A DNA stretch of 8,286 bases from Rickettsiales bacterium (GTDB lineage Bacteria; Pseudomonadota; Alphaproteobacteria; Rickettsiales; UBA1997). Below, in pieces: positions 6,675 to 8,286 of the stretch. Position numbers and translations under genes: made by a program. The notes below the pieces were generated by a model. That model saw nothing but the letters and a program-made list of their open reading frames with translations. It did not search any database and was not told where the DNA came from. Location of the stretch: the NCBI GenBank assembly GCA_947441875.1, contig CANEUR010000041.1, forward strand, positions 1 through 8,286. Reading direction: 5' to 3'. Positions within the stretch are counted from its first letter, which is position 1, and each line of letters starts with the position of its first letter.

Positions 6675-7658
6675 ATGAGAACAACTTTATATACACAAGA
6701 AGACATAGAACAAATTAAACAACAATATTTACCATTCTTGAAACAACGCTACAAGAACGGTGATTTTGCATGCGAAATTCATGATGTATTAAAAAACGAT
6801 CAAAAATTTTTGTTAGAGGCGTTACAGATGTATCCCACATCTCCAACATCTACGACTGTTTTACACTATGCATCCGAAAACTTAAAAAAAGATAAAGAAT
6901 TTATTTTAAAAGCAGTAGAGATAGATGGTGTTGCTTTACAATATGCATCCGAAGAATTAAAAAACGATAAAGAATTTATTAGTGAAATAATTAGAAGTTA
7001 TGGTACAGAACCTTTTTTAAAAGCAGCAAACATAAGTGTTGATGTTTTAAAATATTTACCAGACGCAGTAAAACAAGATAAAGAATTTTTTTTAAAAGCA
7101 GTAGAGATAACTGGTGCTGCTTTGCAATATGCATCCGACGACTTAAAAAACGATAAAGAATTTGTTTCACAAATAATTAAGAAAAGTGTTTTAGCTTTAA
7201 AATATATATCCAACGAATTAAAAGAAGATAAAGAATTTGTTTTACAAATAATCAAGAACAGTGTTTTAGCTTTAAAAGATATACCTAACGACTTAAAAAA
7301 AGATCAAAAGCTATTTGTAAAAGAATTAAAACAGCATTTTTTTGCTCTAGAATGTTTACCTGAAAAATTAAAACAAGATAAGGAATTCATGTTAGAAATG
7401 ATGGCTATAGAACCTAAATCTTTCCATCATGCATCCAAAGATTTACAACAAGATACAGATTTACAGCGTTTGTTTCTAGAATTGCGTTCTACAACAATAT
7501 TATTTCCAGTAGAAAACGAAGTAGGCTTACCAGAAACTTCACTTAATCGAGGTGGTAATCAACCTTCTTCTAGTGGGCCTTCATATTCGCCTGCTACTGG
7601 ATCTGTACCTGCTCAACCGCTTCAACAATCAGGTGCGGCACAATCATTGCAAACTTAA
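6675..7658 (+). CDS. DUF4116 repeat protein, function unknown
   Basis: This 327-residue protein consists of about nine imperfect helical repeats of roughly 24 residues (about 39-270), each built on LK-x-D-K-E-F-hydrophobic-(6-8 residues)-ALQYAS or a close variant (for example LKNDKEF, LKEDKEF, LKQDKEF). This is the DUF4116 pattern, found in proteins of amoeba- and arthropod-associated bacteria, often in many copies per genome. The C-terminus (about 285-327) is a low-complexity tail rich in Ser, Pro, Gly, Gln and Ala, probably disordered. There is no signal peptide, membrane segment or catalytic motif. The ATG at 6675 is preceded by a weak AAGAA and follows the two hairpin elements. Base composition is A-rich with many AAA codons. 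A role in protein-protein interaction or as a secreted effector is inference from the family's distribution only; no secretion signal can be shown. Confidence 0.8.
   Translation: MRTTLYTQEDIEQIKQQYLPFLKQRYKNGDFACEIHDVLKNDQKFLLEALQMYPTSPTSTTVLHYASENLKKDKEFILKAVEIDGVALQYASEELKNDKEFISEIIRSYGTEPFLKAANISVDVLKYLPDAVKQDKEFFLKAVEITGAALQYASDDLKNDKEFVSQIIKKSVLALKYISNELKEDKEFVLQIIKNSVLALKDIPNDLKKDQKLFVKELKQHFFALECLPEKLKQDKEFMLEMMAIEPKSFHHASKDLQQDTDLQRLFLELRSTTILFPVENEVGLPETSLNRGGNQPSSSGPSYSPATGSVPAQPLQQSGAAQSLQT
6904..7163 (+). repeat. Near-identical 74-base direct repeat within the DUF4116 gene
   Basis: Bases 6904-6977 and 7090-7163 match at 68 of 74 positions and encode residues 77-101 and 139-163 (LKAVEI.G.ALQYAS..LKNDKEF). 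The copies are 186 bases (62 codons) apart. The similarity is much higher than between the other protein repeats, which suggests recent internal duplication or gene conversion. Confidence 0.75.
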
Positions 7659-7678
7659 TAATTCTTTAAATTTTAATT

Positions 7679-7729
7679 TTTAGTTTAAAACCTTGATTTA
7701 TCTATATGAACCAATGGTTTTAAACTAAA
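7679..7729. repeat. Long hairpin downstream of the DUF4116 gene
   Basis: Bases 7679-7692 pair perfectly with 7716-7729 over 14 bp (TTTAGTTTAAAACC against its reverse complement). The pairing can extend into the loop through TTG (7693-7695) and CAA (7712-7714) with T7715 bulged, and further A/T pairing is possible outside. It begins 20 bases after the stop and may act as the 3' end of the DUF4116 transcript, although the T-rich run comes only near 7745-7760. Confidence 0.6.
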
Positions 7730-7798
7730 TTTAAAATTAAAACTATTTTGTTTTTTGATTATTTAAAGATGGGAAATGGTATTAATTAAAAATCTAAA

Positions 7799-8038
7799 CT
7801 AGCATATTTCGTTGATTTGTTTGATGATCTCAATGGTTTTGGTGATGGTTTTGATGATGTTGCTGATGGCTTTAACCTCTGCTAAATTGATGGTTTGTTG
7901 GTGGCGATCTTTTAAATATTTATCTAAAACCACATAACCGCCAATTTTAAAACCATAAACCGCAGGCGAAACCGAGTTAAAATAACAATCTTTGTTAATT
8001 AAAGTTTTTGTTCTGCTGGTAAATATTTGAGCTTTTTT
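7799..8038 (-). pseudogene. C-terminal remnant of a Type ISP-like restriction-modification enzyme
   Basis: The minus strand has an open frame of 79 codons from a TAG at 8041-8039 to a TAG at 7801-7799, with no ATG. Its translation includes KTLINKDCYFNSVSPAVYGF, then KIGGYVVLDKYLKDR, then INLAEVKAISNIIKTITKTI and EIIKQINEIC. This follows the C-terminal end of large single-chain helicase-methyltransferase restriction enzymes (Type ISP, LlaBIII-like specificity domain): a YF..V...VY.F.IGGY.VL.KYLKDR block, then a helical tail ending near EID (recognised from memory, not searched). The intact proteins are around a thousand residues or more, so only the last 70 or so remain. The natural stop seems preserved. 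The region upstream (8042-8086) shows no continuation, because cydB begins to read there. Confidence 0.7.
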
Positions 8039-8086
8039 CTATAAAATAAATTTGGAAGTCTTGTTATGTATTTTACTAAAATAATT

Positions 8087-8286
8087 CTAATAATATTTTA
8101 ATTTATCTGTTATTTTGCCACGAAAAATCCAATAAGAAAAAATTGTATAAGCAATAATGAAAGGCAATATAATAATTGTACCAATAAAAATTATTAATAA
8201 AGATTTATGGCTAATTTCAGTATCTTGAATTAAGATTTTTTCTGGCACAATAAATGGATAAAAACTATAAGCAATTCCTAAAAAAC
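8087..8286 (-). CDS. cydB: Cytochrome bd ubiquinol oxidase subunit II, C-terminal part (runs off the window)
   Basis: The last 65 residues of a membrane protein are visible on the minus strand, ending at a TAG at 8089-8087. They read FLGIAYSFYPFIVPEKILI, then a hydrophobic helix LLIIFIGTIIILPFIIAYTI, then FSYWIFRGKITDKLKYY. The (S)FYP.IVP motif and the helix followed by AYT..SYW.FRGK are the conserved C-terminus of CydB, which with CydA forms the high-affinity quinol:oxygen reductase of the inner membrane. The 5' part, and presumably cydA, lie beyond 8286. No T-tract terminator is evident between the stop and 8042; only the short palindrome ATTTTACTAAAAT (8070-8082) is seen. Confidence 0.88.
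   Translation of the reverse strand, partial: FLGIAYSFYPFIVPEKILIQDTEISHKSLLIIFIGTIIILPFIIAYTIFSYWIFRGKITDKLKYY

Noticed and set aside
8070..8082. ATTTTACTAAAAT as a terminator for cydB
   Set aside because: The loop would be a single base and no T run follows, so it is unlikely to form a functional hairpin.
1..8286. CRISPR array, tRNA or rRNA gene
   Set aside because: I saw no regularly spaced repeats with unique spacers and no recognisable tRNA or rRNA sequence. The only tandem units are the two hairpins at 6517-6657.

Overview
The window is strongly A+T-rich and carries a small set of housekeeping genes separated by accessory or decayed DNA. Three protein families point to an alphaproteobacterium: the choline-kinase-fold homoserine kinase, a Fur protein without the CxxC zinc motifs, and the gene content in general. 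A DUF4116 repeat protein, insertion-sequence wreckage and a decayed restriction enzyme suggest a host-associated or protist-associated lineage (Rickettsiales or Holosporales type). It still has threonine synthesis and IMP dehydrogenase, so it looks less reduced than Rickettsia proper. This placement is inference from protein families; no rRNA gene is present to confirm it.

Layout. Positions 1-580 hold no intact gene. They contain an inverted repeat, a broken DUF772-type transposase on the minus strand, and two copies of a 12-bp insertion-sequence-like end (499-510 and 569-580) flanking a perfect palindrome. Positions 797-2266 are a plus-strand pair, a RidA-family enamine/imine deaminase and a PLP-dependent threonine/serine dehydratase, closed by a hairpin terminator at 2303-2324. 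Convergent to it, on the minus strand, is a fur-thrB pair (3731 down to 2343). Divergent from fur is a plus-strand pair, guaB and an AlaC-type aminotransferase (3834-6502), separated by only 5 bases.

Positions 6503-8086 form an accessory stretch between the aminotransferase and the cytochrome bd gene. It holds two tandem copies of a 67-base hairpin element whose stem differences all preserve base pairing, an intact DUF4116 repeat protein, another long hairpin, and the reading-frame remnant of the C-terminus of a Type ISP-like restriction-modification enzyme. The window ends inside the 3' part of cydB, on the minus strand.

How the genes work together. Threonine dehydratase makes reactive enamine/imine intermediates that RidA-family proteins hydrolyse, so the first pair is a coherent unit for threonine or serine deamination plus damage control. 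thrB, on the opposite strand, acts in threonine synthesis. guaB commits IMP to GMP synthesis, and AlaC makes alanine from pyruvate. Nothing here is clearly a new system. The points most worth a second look are the covarying tandem hairpins, the DUF4116 protein they precede, and the layered remains of mobile and defence DNA. Clear Shine-Dalgarno sequences are almost absent from the starts in this window.
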